Positions 13,601 through 28,600 of a stretch of 64,000 bases of DNA are shown piece after piece (the first letter of the stretch is position 1; every line of letters begins with the position of its first letter). A program made the position numbers and the translations under genes. Under the pieces are notes generated by a model that did no database searches, was not told the DNA's origin, and worked only from the letters and a program-made list of their open reading frames with translations. The stretch is from Gordionus sp. m RMFG-2023 (taxonomy: Eukaryota; Nematomorpha; Gordioida; Chordodea; Parachordodidae), in NCBI RefSeq assembly GCF_954871325.1, contig NC_088775.1:10765561-10829560 (forward strand), written 5' to 3'.

Positions 13601-16600
13601 AACATTACTTGTTATTTATATTTTTTTTAGACGTGGTAAATCATAACAGTCTCGTTTTTAGCCTGCTTGTTTAGAAAAAATAATCCGAGTTTTGAGTCTT
13701 CAAAACGACTCATATAATGCACAATTTATTCTGCATTAAAAAATTTACTATTGTTTATCATTTAACAAAATATATTATTTTAAGGAGAAAAAAATTCTTA
13801 AACATATTATTTTAATTGGGTTCAAAAAAAATTTAATTAATTTTAAATGCATAATAAAATAAGTTAGACTTACCGCTAAAAAAATACAAATATAACTTTG
13901 TGAATAATTCCTAAGTTTTATTTAATCAAAACTAAAGGTCCATTTCAGAACACACAAAGGACCAATTAAATATTTAAAAAAAGGTTAGCTGGATCATGCC
14001 CGATTTTAAAAAAGAGACCATGTTGGTTTTGAATTGGCCTGCCCTTCCGCCAGTTTAGAACTTCTTTTGATTACCAAATGTAATAAAATGGGATTAATAT
14101 TTGAGCAACCTTTATTAAATTATATTCGCATTTGAATTAAAGCCTAAATATTATTTGTAGGGTTCGATACTAGGGAATTTTTCTACTAATTTTAATTGAT
14201 AAATATCATAAATGAAATGTTGATATTTAATAAAAAAAAATAATTGTGCTAAACTTGAAACAATTGAGGGGGAGTGCTTTCAGAAGAATTTTCGTGAGCT
14301 GATACATAGATAGGATCTTTTAAACTTAATCTAGCTAAGTCTTTAACATTCCTGAATTAAAAAAAATTAATATAAAATGAAAATAGTTATTTTTTGTTAC
14401 TTTGTTTGGGTTGCTGAAAATAAAAGTGTTTGTCTTTCCTGTGGAATAGATTCAATAATGGCATTGATAGTTTCTTGAAATCCTAAATCTAATATTCTGT
14501 CTGCTTCATCCAGAACTAATTTTAATATTAAATTTATATAAAACTATTTAAGTTTACCTAAAATTTTTAAATTATCGCAGACAAAAAAAGATGTTTGTTC
14601 TAGATGCTGCAACAATCTCCCCGGGGTGCAAACCAATATATTTGTTTGAAATATTTTTTGCTTTTCAAAATTCAAATCCTTAATAATAAAAAATGTAAAT
14701 TATAATCATTTAATAAGAATAAAGTAAAAATTCATCATTCAATAATTATAATAGCTAAAAAATATTTTTTGCCACTATAATAATATTATATATATATATA
14801 TCAGAGACCTGTAGAGGTATCACGGTACGCTCCGGATTTTTTCTTAAAAAATTTTTTTACAGCCCGGCCCCGCTTTTTTTAAAAAAAAATTTTTAGGGCC
14901 GGCCCAGATATTTTTAAAATATATTGTATTTATTTTTGATTTTTATAGCTAACAATGGGCGATTTCAAATATTCGGTATTAAAATATACGTCCCGGCCTG
15001 GGTATATTTAAAAAAATTAAAATACGCCCTGGACCGGGTATAGGACCGGGCCTGCAGATCTCTGATATATATATCAAGTCTCATTTCATAAACTTAACCC
15101 CTGGACAGCAATTATATGAGAAAAAATAACTGGAGTAACATGTCTGTAATTTATCCCCTATTTCCAAATATTTTTCTCCTAAGAGCCTATCCCGTTTTTA
15201 AAGGATATGTGGAGGCAAATGCCTCTCCTCATATTCAAATTTTTTATCTTTGTTTTGCTTTTCAAAAAGTGACTTTTGTTTTGCTTTTGGCCCTATACCT
15301 TGGTTTATTTATTAAAAAGAATTTCCTTAAAATTTTATCTAACTTTTAAAAATAAATTTAACAATTATCTTCAAATTATTTTTATTTAAAACATAAATAG
15401 CAAACTGAATAAGAAATTTATTAATATTGTAGATGATGGTAGTTTAATGAGAAATAAAATAACTTAAAATTTTTATTTTACCATTAATAATTTTCAAAAT
15501 AAAATATTTACTCTGAAAACTTCATATTTTTTAAAAACCAAAAAAAAATATTTTTGCTTAGTCGTAAAATATACGACCCAATTTTGTGCTAATACTTGCT
15601 ATGAGCACGAACCCTCGGGATTCAGACCCGGGGTTGTTTTTAATTATTATATAGCCCTGCAAAAGCAAGTTAGCTTCGGGATAAAAAAATTTATATCGGG
15701 TCGTTTAATTTATAAATTCCCAAAATTATTGCTAGAGGACAAATAGTATTAAATTTAATATAAAAATTAAAATTATTTTTATTTAAATATTATTAAATTT
15801 AATATAAAAATTAAAATTCTTTTTATTTAAATATTTTCAGACTCGAAGTTAAAGAAAGGAAAGGGGTGCTAGTAATGCCTAAAAATCAATAGGTAAATAT
15901 AACTGAGATAGGGTTTTAGAATAAGTTGCAATGGGCCAGGCAAAAAAATTGAATTTGCAGAGCTCTACCTTGGGTAGAGTAGAATTCATGTTTTTTTAAT
16001 CACAGTTACTGTGGTGATTTTGTAGATACTAAAATGAAATGATTATAAGGAAAACTAATATAATTTATAAACCTTATTTATTAATCTTAAGCTTTATTAT
16101 TTCATTCTACATTAATCCCATTCCCAATAGTGTTGTTTATTTTTTAAGTTAAATTTAAATTATTATTTTTTTAGTTATTTATATGGAAAATAAAAAAATA
16201 TTTTTAATATATGAGTGGATTGGATGAATTAACAACCTAATAGGATTACTATAAGATTGAATAAATATGATAGATAGAAATTTATTGTTGATGATTATCA
16301 GAATTGATAAAGCACCTAAATATAAAAATGTGGTATCTTTATCTACTAGGTACACTATTATAAAAAAGATATTGTATCTAGATATAATTTTAAAAGGTAT
16401 TTTAATCTTAAAATTTTTTTTTTAAAATAAATGCTAGTTTTAAGAGAATTTGTAAAATAAGAGATTATGTTCGAAAACAACAACTAACTCTGTATATTTA
16501 ACTATGAAAAAATTGTATCTCAAGAGTCGACTCAAACGGCTCATTAAGCCACTCGAGGCTGAGTCGTTTTTTACGACTAAGGGATAGGTAAAATAATGAG

Positions 16601-19600
16601 AAAGTCGTTTTATTTTAGCTAGCTAGCACACCTGGTTTTCCATATATAGGGGCTCAAATGTACAAAAAAGTGCCACATTGGAATCTTTAAGATTTTTAAA
16701 ATGCTTATATCTCAAAAACTTATATAGCAAAAAAAATATAATCTATCATATTGTTGTAGGTAATAAAATCTCTGAAATAAATGATGTTTAGTCCAGAAGA
16801 GAGACAAAAACCCATTTATTTTTAATTTTATTTTGAATCTACTAGGAAAGTATATAATATATATGATTTAGCGTTCCCTCTCGAGTCTCGACTCTGTAAG
16901 CTAATATAGGGCTTAGAAGGGGCAGGGAAATTTTTATCCAAAATAATTAGGTAGTCCTGATGAGTCTCAGTCAGGATTACCAAAGCAAAATATTGACTGA
17001 CAAAACTGATTATGATTACGACATACGAACGATAAACTCTATCATTTTACTTAACTAAATATAAAATAGATCAGCCTACTATAAATTGTAGGAATTTTTT
17101 TTATTTACTTTTAAAAAGAACTATTGATGCTAATATAACTAGAAGATAACATGATTTTAACTGCATTTCTTAAAATATGAGTATTGTATCATTATTAATT
17201 TTCGTAATTCTAAACATAATAGTCTCAAAAATAGTATTTAAAACATTATTTTAGATTTAGAGTCATGTCTTATAAAAACTAGTTATTTTTTAAATTTTTT
17301 TATAATTTATATACTATTCATAAAAATTATTATTGTTTAAAAGGTATATGTTAAAATTTTTTGTTTAAAATCATTTAAGTAAAGATTAAAAAAATGTCCT
17401 CCATGAGACTTTACTGATAGCTGGCTTAGGATGTTGCCTTTGGGAAAAATTAATTAAGTAATTTATTTTTAATGATATATTGGCCATTAGTCAAAATAAA
17501 CCATATACATTTTGCCAAAGGAACCGCCAAGTATCTAGTATCTAGGTGACAATTGTCAAATTTAAAAATTCTATGGTAGGCAAGATATTCGAAATTTTAA
17601 TATATATTTTTTATAATTTTCGTGGTTAATATAAACATCTTAAAAATCACAAAATATGATGATATTTTATTATAATTTATATTTAAACAAATAAATTAAT
17701 AAATATAATTATAGTATTATTATAAATATAATGAAATAAAAAATAATGTAATATACATTTAAAATATAATATTATGTTAAAAATTCCCATTCCATTATAT
17801 ATTCCAATCGGTAGAAAGAACATACTGCAAGCCCCGCTTTAATTAATATTTAAACAAATATATAAATAATACTAATTTTATTGAGATAAATAATATTATT
17901 ATATAACATGCATGATACATAATGTTCTTAAACGGCTAGAATTTTCTAAATTAATATTCACGTGCCTGCAGTTATCTGAAATTTCAATTAATGTTTTAAA
18001 ATTGACTGCATTTTAGACTTTTACGAATAATAAATTAAGCTAAAAATAACCTATTAACAAAAATATTTAAATTTATAGATATTTTACTTAAATCAATTTG
18101 TAAATAAGTGATATTTAATATTATTATTCTTACCTCTCTAATTGATGTATGTTTATTAAAAATATGATTGCATATACTGTTACACCTGAGAAATTATTGC
18201 CCATCACGAAGAGACATTATATCTATGTCCCAGGAGGATAGTGCCATACAATGCTTCAGCTTCGATGGGGCCATCTTGTTCCTCAGTTTAGTCATAATAT
18301 TTCCGGCCAAGGAAAAAGCTCTTTCCGATGCCACTGAGGTTGTCTGTTGGCATAGATAGTCCCTGGCCATCATTGCTAAATGAGGAAGTTCAGAATTTCC
18401 TCACCACCAATCTAATATATGTGTAATTTCGGGAGAGAGTGGCTCATCGAGATATGTCATTAATTCACTATTATCATTAGTTCCATTTGATGCGCTTTTT
18501 CTAAATATGGATAAATATAAAATATTAAAGATTATATATTAAGATTGAACAAATATACCTTTTTTTCAATCCCTGTAATATTGAAATGGTTTTAGAATTT
18601 GAGGGATTGTTATTATTATCAAATTTGTACGCATCAAATGGCTCGGACATATATTTTTCAAAAATATCAAAATATTTATTTGCGAGGTCTTCCTTTTGAT
18701 TTGTAATCATCGAATTTTAGATCCTAGGATCAAGTAATGTCGCTGCATAATTGTATGGGGTGAATATATATTCACTATATTTGTTAGCTTTTTTTAACAT
18801 AAGAGTTGCAGCCTTTTTTATTGATAAATCAGAAATAATCACAGTATAATTATTCAAATTCTGAATTATATCATTAAAAAATAATAGGGCAATCCCAATT
18901 GTGGGAGATTGGGTGGATATTTCTACGGTTATTTGATAAAATGGTAATAGAAATTCTTCCAACTTTAAGAAGAACGCACAATCATCAGGAGTTGGAGTAA
19001 TATCTGCCCCTATTATACCTTGTTTGATCAGGAGCATTCATATTCTAAAAAGATAAATATTAAGAAAAAGAATATAATAAATATACAATAATAATTATTA
19101 CCTTATTAATAGAGGATATCATTAGGTATTTGCTGTTCCATCGCGTTTTAACAGTAAGAGGTATCTTAGTTGCCCCACTTACTGCTTTGTATGATTGCAT
19201 GAATTTTGACGAGCTATGTAATTTAGCCACTATCTGTTCTATATTTTTCAATTTCTCCTCAAAACAATTAAGGCCCACCTTTACTAATAAATTAATGATG
19301 TGGGCCAAGCTGCGATGTCCATATAAAATTTTTGATTAATGGGATTGATAATATTTTTGCAGCATTTCGAGTGCCTTGACCTCATTAGATCCATTATCAT
19401 GTGTTATTGACAGTATTCTATTTTTTAATTTGAATTCTTCTAATGAAGATAAGACAATTTTGCAAATTTCATCTCCTGTGTGTGGATGAGGAAACGCAAT
19501 AATATCCAATACCAGATTGATATTTACCCAATTTTTATTTATATAATGAAAAGTAAGGGCACAGAAGGACATGTTATTATTACCAGTCCAGATATCAGTA

Positions 19601-22600
19601 GTAATAGAAAACAAATTTGTATGATTATTTAATTTTCCAATTAAGTTATTTTTGGATAAATTATATACATTATCAAGATTTTTTTTAATGGTCTGTCTAC
19701 ACCATAACTTAATATTTTTATTTACATAATTGAATATTCTTTTAAAGGCTGGATTATCAATTGGTGCTAAATATATTTGTCTTTATTGGGAATATTACTG
19801 ACTAATTTATTAAAACCAATAATGGAGAATTATAAAATATATGGAATTATTTTTTTTTATATTTAGCGAATTTGAAAAAACATATGAAATCAGTGCATCC
19901 AAACATATTTAATGAGATGGCTCAGGGATCCTCCATTTATGACAAGATGCCTGGGATGCGGAAGCCCTTACCCCATGAAAATTTGATGATTAATAAACTA
20001 ATCCTAATATTCCTAATAAAGACAAATATATCTTTTAGCACCATTGATAATCCAGCCTTTAAAAGAATATTCAATTATGCAAATAAAAATATTAAGTTAT
20101 GGTGTAGACAGACCATTAAAAAAAATCTTGATAATGTATATAATTTGGCCAAAAATAACTTAATTGGAAAATTAAATAATCATACAAATTTGTTTTCTAT
20201 TACTACTGATATCTGGACTGGTAATAATAACATGTCCTTCTGTGCCCTTACCTTTCATTATATAAATAAAAATTGGGTAAATATCAATCTGGTATTGGAT
20301 ATTATTGCGTTTCCTCATCCACACACAGGAGATGAAATTTGCAAAATTGTCTTATCTTCATTAGAAGAATTCAAATTAAAAAATAGAATACTGTCAATAA
20401 CACATGATAATGGATCTAATGAGGTCAAGGCACTCGAAATGCTGCAAAAATATTATCAATCCCATTAATCAAAAATTTTATATGGACATCGCTGCTTGGC
20501 CCACATCATTAATTTATTAGTAAAGGTGGGCCTTAATTGTTTTGAGGAGAAATTGAAAAATATAGAACAGATAGTGGCTAAATTACATAGCTCGTCAAAA
20601 TTCATGCAATCATACAAAGCAGTAAGTGGGGCAACTAAGATACCTCTTACTGTTAAAACGCGATGGAACAGCAAATACCTAATGATATCCTCTATTAATA
20701 AGGTAATAATTATTATTGTATATTTATTATATTCTTTTTCTTAATATTTATCTTTTTAGAATATGAATGCTATACAAGACCTGATCAAACAAGGTATAAT
20801 AGGGGCAGATATTACTCCAACTCCTGATGATTGTGCGTTCTTCTTAAAGTTGGAAGAATTTCTATTACCATTTTATCAAATAACCGTAGAAATATCCACC
20901 CAATCTCCCACAATTGGGATTGCCCTATTATTTTTTAATGATATAATTCAGAATTTGAATAATTATACTGTGATTATTTCTGATTTATCAATAAAAAAGG
21001 CTGCAACTCTTATGTTAAAAAAAGCTAACAAATATAGTGAATATATATTCACCCCATACAATTATGCAGCGACATTACTTGATCCTAGGATCTAAAATTC
21101 GATGATTACAAATCAAAAGGAAGACCTCGCAAATAAATATTTTGATATTTTTGAAAAATATATGTCCGAGCCATTTGATGCGTACAAATTTGATAATAAT
21201 AACAATCCCTCAAATTCTAAAACCATTTCAATATTACAGGGATTGAAAAAAAGGTATATTTGTTCAATCTTAATATATAATCTTTAATATTTTATATTTA
21301 TCCATATTTAGAAAAAGCGCATCAAATGGAACTAATGATAATAGTGAATTAATGACATATCTCGATGAGCCACTCTCTCCCGAAATTACACATATATTAG
21401 ATTGGTGGTGAGGAAATTCTGAACGTTTTCCTCATTTAGCAATGATAGGGACTATCTATGCCAACAGACAACCTCAGTGGCATCGGAAAGAGCTTTTTCC
21501 TTGGCCGGAAATATTATGACTAAACTGAGGAACAAGATGGCCCCATCGACGCTGAAGCAATGTATGGCACTTACTCCTGGGACATAGATACAATGTCTCT
21601 TCGTGATGGGCAATAATTTCTCAGGTGTAACAGTATATGCAATCATATTTTTAATAAACATACATCAATTAGAGAGGTAAGAATAATAATGTAAAATATC
21701 ACTTATTTAGAAATTGATTTAAGTAAAATATCTATAAATTTAAATATTTTTGTTAATAGGTTATTTTTAACTTAATTTATTATTCGTAAAAGTCTAAAAT
21801 GCAGTCAATTTTAAAACATAAATTGAAATTTTAGATAACTTCAGGCACTGAATATTAATTTAGAAAATTCTAGCCGTTTAAGAACATTAAGAATCATGCA
21901 TGTTATATAATAATATTATTTATCTCAATAAAATTAGTAATATTTATATATTTGTTTAAATATTATTTAAAGCGAGGTTTGCAGTTTGTTCTCTCTACCG
22001 ATCGGAATATATATTGGAATGGGAATTTTTAACATAATATTATATTTTAAATGTATATTATATTATTTTTTATTTCATTATATTTATATTAAATATAAAT
22101 TATAATAAAATATCATCATATTTTGCTATTTTTAAGATGTTTATGTTAACCACGAAAAAAATTTCTTATAAAAAATATATATCAAAATTTCGAATATCTT
22201 GCCTACCATAGAATTTTTTAATTTGACAATTGTCACCTAGATACTTGGCGGTTTCTTTGGCAAAATGTATATATTTTATTTAGACTAATGGCCAGTATAT
22301 CATTAAAAATAAATAAATAAGCCGATACCCATATTTTGGATCGGATCGGATCGAATAAAACGACCACAACTTTGGGTTGAAGTCGTAAAAAACCACCCGT
22401 TTGAGTCTGAGTAGAAAAAACGACACATTAATTCGTCTTCTAGTAGACGTAAAACTCGTATAACGACTCAAGTTGGAAGTCTAAAGATAAAGAAAAAAAC
22501 AGAACAAATGTTTTATTAATGAATAACAACTAATCAAGTTCATAGAACTATTCGACCTCTAGTCAACTAAGTTCATAGAACTATTCGTCCTCTAGTCGAC

Positions 22601-25600
22601 TAAGTTCGTAGAACTAAGTCAACTCAAGTTGTCGATTCGCGGAATTTAAACAGAAATGCTCAAAAAAATTCTCAAACGTCGAGAATAAATATCAAACGTT
22701 CAGAAAATACTGAATATAATTTTTAGAAATACACATATTGTTGCAATTCCATAATGCGATATGCAAGGGCCCCTACAACGGAAGCAAAGGGGGGGGGGGT
22801 CCGAAGCAACTGCTTCAAGTGGGGTACTTATTTTTAAATTTTTTTATAATTTAAAAAAATAATTTTTTTTACATTCATCATGATCATGTGATTTCTGGTT
22901 TATAAATGTAATAATAAGACACACCCCCCCCCACTCAATATTTAATTTAATATAATGACGAAAATTTTGGTCGATGTTTAGTAAATTTGTTATACGAGAT
23001 TTCTTGTCATAAATTATTTTTCCAATTAAATATGCCTAAAAATATTAACCAAAAAAAATACAAATGCCTAATAAAAAATTGCAAATCGCATAATATAAGA
23101 GATGATAAATGGATAGATCACATTAGAGTGGGCTTAATATTAACGATATAAAGAAAAGCTTTGAAATAGTAGCTTTTAAGAATGTTACTCAAAATTGGAC
23201 AAATAGCTTTATGAAGGAGAGAAATCTACCTTTTGATTTTGAAAGTTCTAGACTTCAAACATTACAATCCAAAAAGGAGAGATATATATACTTTCATCAT
23301 TAAATATAGGAATTTTTTTTAGCTTTAAAATAGGTGTGTTTTATGCTGCACTCGATTTAATTATTATACAGTTTAACGAAAGATTTAATGATGATTCCAT
23401 GAAATTTTTACATCAAACATCATTTTTTACGCCAAAGGGAATGGCAGAAAAATCAATTATTAAAGAAGATATCGAGGATATCTGGAATATTACAATTTAA
23501 ATTCAAGTCAAATTTTCGAAGAAATGTTGAAGTTTAGAAATATTTATAAGATGGCCAAAATGGGGAATGTAATTATTACTCATGACCTAGAGGTTTAATA
23601 ATCTAAAGATTTGTCAGATTCTGAGAATTGTAAATTTATTTAATTAAAATATTTTTACCAATACATTATTTAGCTTCTCCTGATGATGATGATAATTCAG
23701 GGACTTACGATTCAGATTGGAAAAACTATTCATTTATTTTACCTTTTCGTTTACTTTTAAATTTTTATGCTTTCCCTAATTTAAGAATTTTATATAAATA
23801 TTTACCATTCCCACAACCTCATGTACTGCCGAAAGAGTCATGAGTAAAATTAAATTAATTAAAACAAGACTTCGCAGTACCATGAAAGATTCTTTTCTCA
23901 ATAATTTAACCATATTATCAGGAAAAAAATTTATTTAAACAATTAAATACTGATGAAATTATAAATTCTTTCGCTTTCTCTTCCCCTTATTTACCTAAAT
24001 TATTAATTTAAAAATAATATTTAGAAAGTATATATTTTTTGCATTTTATTTATATTATATATTAAAAATTGATGCAATAAAAATTATTTTTGAAATTTAT
24101 GGGTGTAATAATTATCATTTTTAGGAGAGGGGGGGGGATACTTTTCATGGGGGTATTCTTTTTCATTCGCTCAAAAAGTGTAGGGGCCATTGGCGATATG
24201 GGAAAAACAAAAAGAGATTAGGAAATTTATTAATATAATTTCGATTATATTGAATGAAAATGCGTTATTTAATACTACATTTTGATTTAATAAAATAAAA
24301 CTGCTTTTCATTTATATAATAAACCCCTCCCCCCCCCCCTAAAGTTAACTTCCATCCCCTTAAAAATTTGTAAGCAATCGCATATATAAACGCTAAAAAA
24401 TTATTTAATATTTCAAAAAATCTTAAATAAAATAAGATATATTAATTTAAAAATAAAATAAAAAATTAACCAATCATTAAAAAGTAACCAAAAAAATAAT
24501 ATTAAAAAAAAAGAAAAAAAAGAATAATGAGCCCCCCTAACCGATTAATTTTTTGAAACTGGTGATAAAATAATAATTTGTATAATTCTGTATGAATTTG
24601 ATTTCTTTTATATACAAATATATGATATTTTTATATAAAATCAGCTTGGTAGTCGGCTCCATGTTTCCTTCCCCGCCCCTCTTATTTATATTTTTGATAT
24701 TATTATTTATTTTTATATCATATCTTATGTTTTTAAATGAATGTAAATAGACCCCGGGTCTGAACCCCGTGCACAGACCGGGTTTCGTGCGCAGAGCTGG
24801 TTTAGTCGATATTTTAGACCCAAACCCCGGGTCTGAGCACTACACAACCAACCAATTAACAACACTAGTCCTGAGTCCTGCCATACGTCCCGCTTTAGAG
24901 AGCGTAGTCCCGCTAAAAAGTCATAAATCTTTAAAAATCCTTGAGGTATATGCTAGTTTATTTAGGATTAATATCAAATAAGGGTGATTCCACGTCAAAT
25001 CGACCAAAAAAACGAGATTTTCGGCCGACCATCTCAAAAATGAATGAAACTTGGCATGTTAGTTATTTATGTTGTAAATGTTAATAAAATCAATTTTAAA
25101 GTGCTAGCCCAACCAGATCCAAAGATATACGCTTTCAAAGTCAAAAATCGCGAAGTGCGTGATTTCATTAAATCTTGTTATTTTGAAAAATATTTTAGAT
25201 AGAGTTACAAATTATATATCATTTTATAGCCCTTAAAATTTTACGTTAGAAAATAAAAAAAAATTTCAAGTATTTTCTTATTTCCGGTAAAAATAAAAAA
25301 TTAACATTGTTAGGAAGAGATTTTTTGGGTGTTAATATTCACTAAAAATGTTTATTACCTTTATATTAAACGATTTAATAAAAAATCTCGATAACCATTT
25401 TCGTTTTTTTAATTTTATTTGAATTTTTATTATTTTTATAAATAATAAAATTCAATATAGATGGCGTTATATTAAAAAATTTTATAATATATAATTTTTA
25501 ATAAAAATATGAATAGTATTGTATTTAAAATTAAAAAATTACTTGAGTTTAACCAAGAATGATGTCCTGGAGCGATATGTAAACAGGCAGCCCATACAGA

Positions 25601-28600
25601 TATTATTTTATTGACGCGATATTGTAAAATAAACATATTTTAAAATTTTATATTTAAACTATTATAATTTTGAGCTTATTAATAGAATCCCTAAGGCCAT
25701 AATTTGTAGACATATCCATTCATTGTTGTGGATCTACATCGTTATTATTTGAAAATAACGATTTTATCAGCTTATTTTATTATTTTTATTCCTATCATCG
25801 CTACCAATCAATCATATATTTCAAAACTTAACATTTTTTACAACCAAATGAATTTATGATAATTTGTGATTTCTCTGAAAATTATGCATTTATAATCCAA
25901 AACACTGTTTAAGATTCCACTGGAATAATAATCAAGCCACGATACATCATAATAATAAGGGCAATATAAAAAACCTTATTTATATGGTAATATCAGAGTC
26001 ACTTCAACATAATGTTATTGCATTACATTTATACCAGACTAAAATGATAAAATTTTTGACCAATCAATTCAGCAAAAAGCTAAACAAAATATATTACTGC
26101 TCTGACGGATCAGCTGTGCAATATAAAAACAGAAATTTTTTAATAAATCTATGTTATCATGAATCAGATTTTGGTGTAGCAGCTGAATGGCATTTTTCAG
26201 CTACATCCCATGGAAAAGGTCCATGTGACGGCCTTAGCGGAACATTAAAAAGATTAGCAGCACGTTCAAGACTTCAGTGCATCAGTTCTGGGCACATTTT
26301 AACGCCAGTTGATTTATATCAATTTGCAAAACAAAACATGCCATCAGTAAATTTTACATATATAACCAACGAACAATACAATTCACAAGATATTAAACTA
26401 CGAGAAAGATTCAATTTAGCTGGTCCCATTCCATGAACTCGGGAAATACATGTTATATTCCTTTGAGTTTAAGTAAACTTAAATCAAAAATATATTCATA
26501 TACAGAGGACTTTCAAATTAATAATATCTCAATTGCCGATAATTTGTCTTTTGCCGATATTAAAGAATTCATAACATGTGTTTATGACGATTTTTGGTGG
26601 TTAGCAAAAGTACTAAAAAAGAATGAAATTATTGAGGAGATATATTTCCTTTTTACATCCCCATTGACCATCACCATCCTTCTTTTACCCCACAATTGCG
26701 GAAAAGATATGGTTACCCATTAATCAAATAATAACAGTGGTAAATCCTATAACAGTGAAAGGATGTACCTACAAATTATCGTCTCAAGAAATTCTATTAA
26801 TAAGCACAAAATGAGAAAAGATTAAAACAAGAGGTATTTATTTCCATTTTGTTTGTGTATATTTTAAAATATGTTTATTTTACAATATAGCGTCCTAATA
26901 AAATCATATCTGTATGGGCTGCCTGCTTACATATCGCCCCAGGACATCATTCTTGGTTATACTAAATTGATTTTTTAATTTTAATCACAATCCTATTCAT
27001 ATTTTTATTAAAAATTATATATTATAAAAAAATTTAATATAACGCATTTATATTGCATTTTTTTATTTATAAAAATAACAAAAATTTAAATAAAATTAAA
27101 AAAACAAAAATGGCTATCGAGATTTTTTATTAAATCATTTAATATAAAGGTAATAAACATTTTTAGTGAATATTAACACCCAAAAAAAATCCCTTTAACA
27201 ATGTTAATTTTTTATTTTACTGGAAATAAAAAAACACTTGAAATTTTTTAATTTTTTTTTTATATTTTCCAACGTAAAATTTTAAGGGCTATAAAATGGT
27301 ATATAATTTGTAACTCTATCTTAAGTATTTTTTAAAATAACAAGATTTAATGAAATCCTGCACTTCGCAATTTTCGACTTTGAAGGCGTATATCTTTGGA
27401 TCTGGTTGGGCCAGCACCTAAAATTGATTTTATTAACATTTACAACATAAATAACTAACATGCCAAGTTTCATTCATTTTTGAGATGGTCGGCCAAATCG
27501 CTGGTCAATTTGTCATGGAATTACCCATAAATGAATATTAAAAAGATAGTTGTATATTTCATTCACATTTTATTAAATATCAGTTATCTTTTTGGATAAC
27601 TTTTGAAATGAATTTAAAAAATGTTAGGATTGTACATTTAGATGATGCACACTCTTCAAGTTCAAGTAGCAAGGAAATACACTTTGATATTGAATCAATA
27701 ACAAAGAATAAATTCAATAGATCAAAATATAAGATAAAAGAACTTAAAGAAATAATGAATGCATATGATATGGTATGGGTAAATCTCATAGAAAATGTTC
27801 CTACAAAATTGCTATTGCTGTTCCTGCTGTAGGAAAGCATACATTTTGAACCTTTAAAAAAAATTTTTTTTAATCCACCAATACTTTTAAAATCATTTTT
27901 CAAAGAATTAAAAGCCTATCTGGGCCTAATCTTAACTGTATGCGGCCTTTTAGATAAATTGATATCTTAAATCTAATCAAGTTATAATAATAATCGACTT
28001 ATTATCAATTATGGAGGATATGATTGGCATAATAAAGGCTCAATATCATCATAGAATTTATGGTACAATTGTAAAATCATCATTAAGCATGTGTTCGGAA
28101 ATGGACAGTGTAGAAGAATATAAAAAAATTAGTTCAGAATTATATTAAAAAAATGTCCAGTATATTAAAAAAAGATATGATTTTAAACCTGCATCAGTAG
28201 CTTTTACAAACTCAGGGGGCTCAAACTTAATTTTTCTAAATTATTTTTAAAATGACCTTTTTTTAGCTAACATTTTCAAAATAACCTTCTAACATTTTCA
28301 TCAAAATGACCTTGTTTTTGGCCAACATTTTCAAAACGATCTTTCTTTTTTAGCTACCATGGTATAAAAAATCGGGGGCTTGAGCCCCTGCACCCCCCCC
28401 CCCATGATGCTGCAGTTTTAAAGTAAAAATATTTTAAATATATGACATTGAACAGTATATGAACAAATTGTAGAGAGCTTTAAATTTAAAAATATAAATA
28501 TCAATATGCTAGGAGAATTTGTTACATGAAGAATTTATCAGATTTAAATTATCAAAAAAAATGAATGAAATTTTTAAACTATAATCAAGCAATAAACTCG

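Larger units (their letters stand above)
17461..22313. repeat. 4.9 kb imperfect palindrome of two head-to-head hAT copies
   Basis: The left arm (about 17461-19813) is the reverse complement of the right arm (about 19987-22313), with a spacer of about 170 bp. The arms are nearly identical in the transposase region: conceptual peptides of 61, 82 and 92 residues are the same in both. Outer parts differ more, with small indels. The arms run past the hAT ends (TAATGTTCTTAAACGGCTAG, about 17920 and 21889) into about 430-460 bp of shared flank, so a segment was duplicated in inverse, not just the element. The centre holds the right copy's second exon; the first (zinc-knuckle) exon is missing from both. 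Confidence 0.9.

Noticed and set aside
19130-19339. Plus-strand open frames inside the left palindrome arm, and their mirror at 20465-20674
   Set aside because: Antisense shadows of the hAT transposase.
24981-27527. Polinton, because of the long terminal inverted repeats
   Set aside because: No polymerase, integrase, protease or capsid trace; only 2.5 kb with one gene.
27840-27970. piggyBac transposase
   Set aside because: A single [10 protein letters not shown]-like phrase without catalytic residues or ends.
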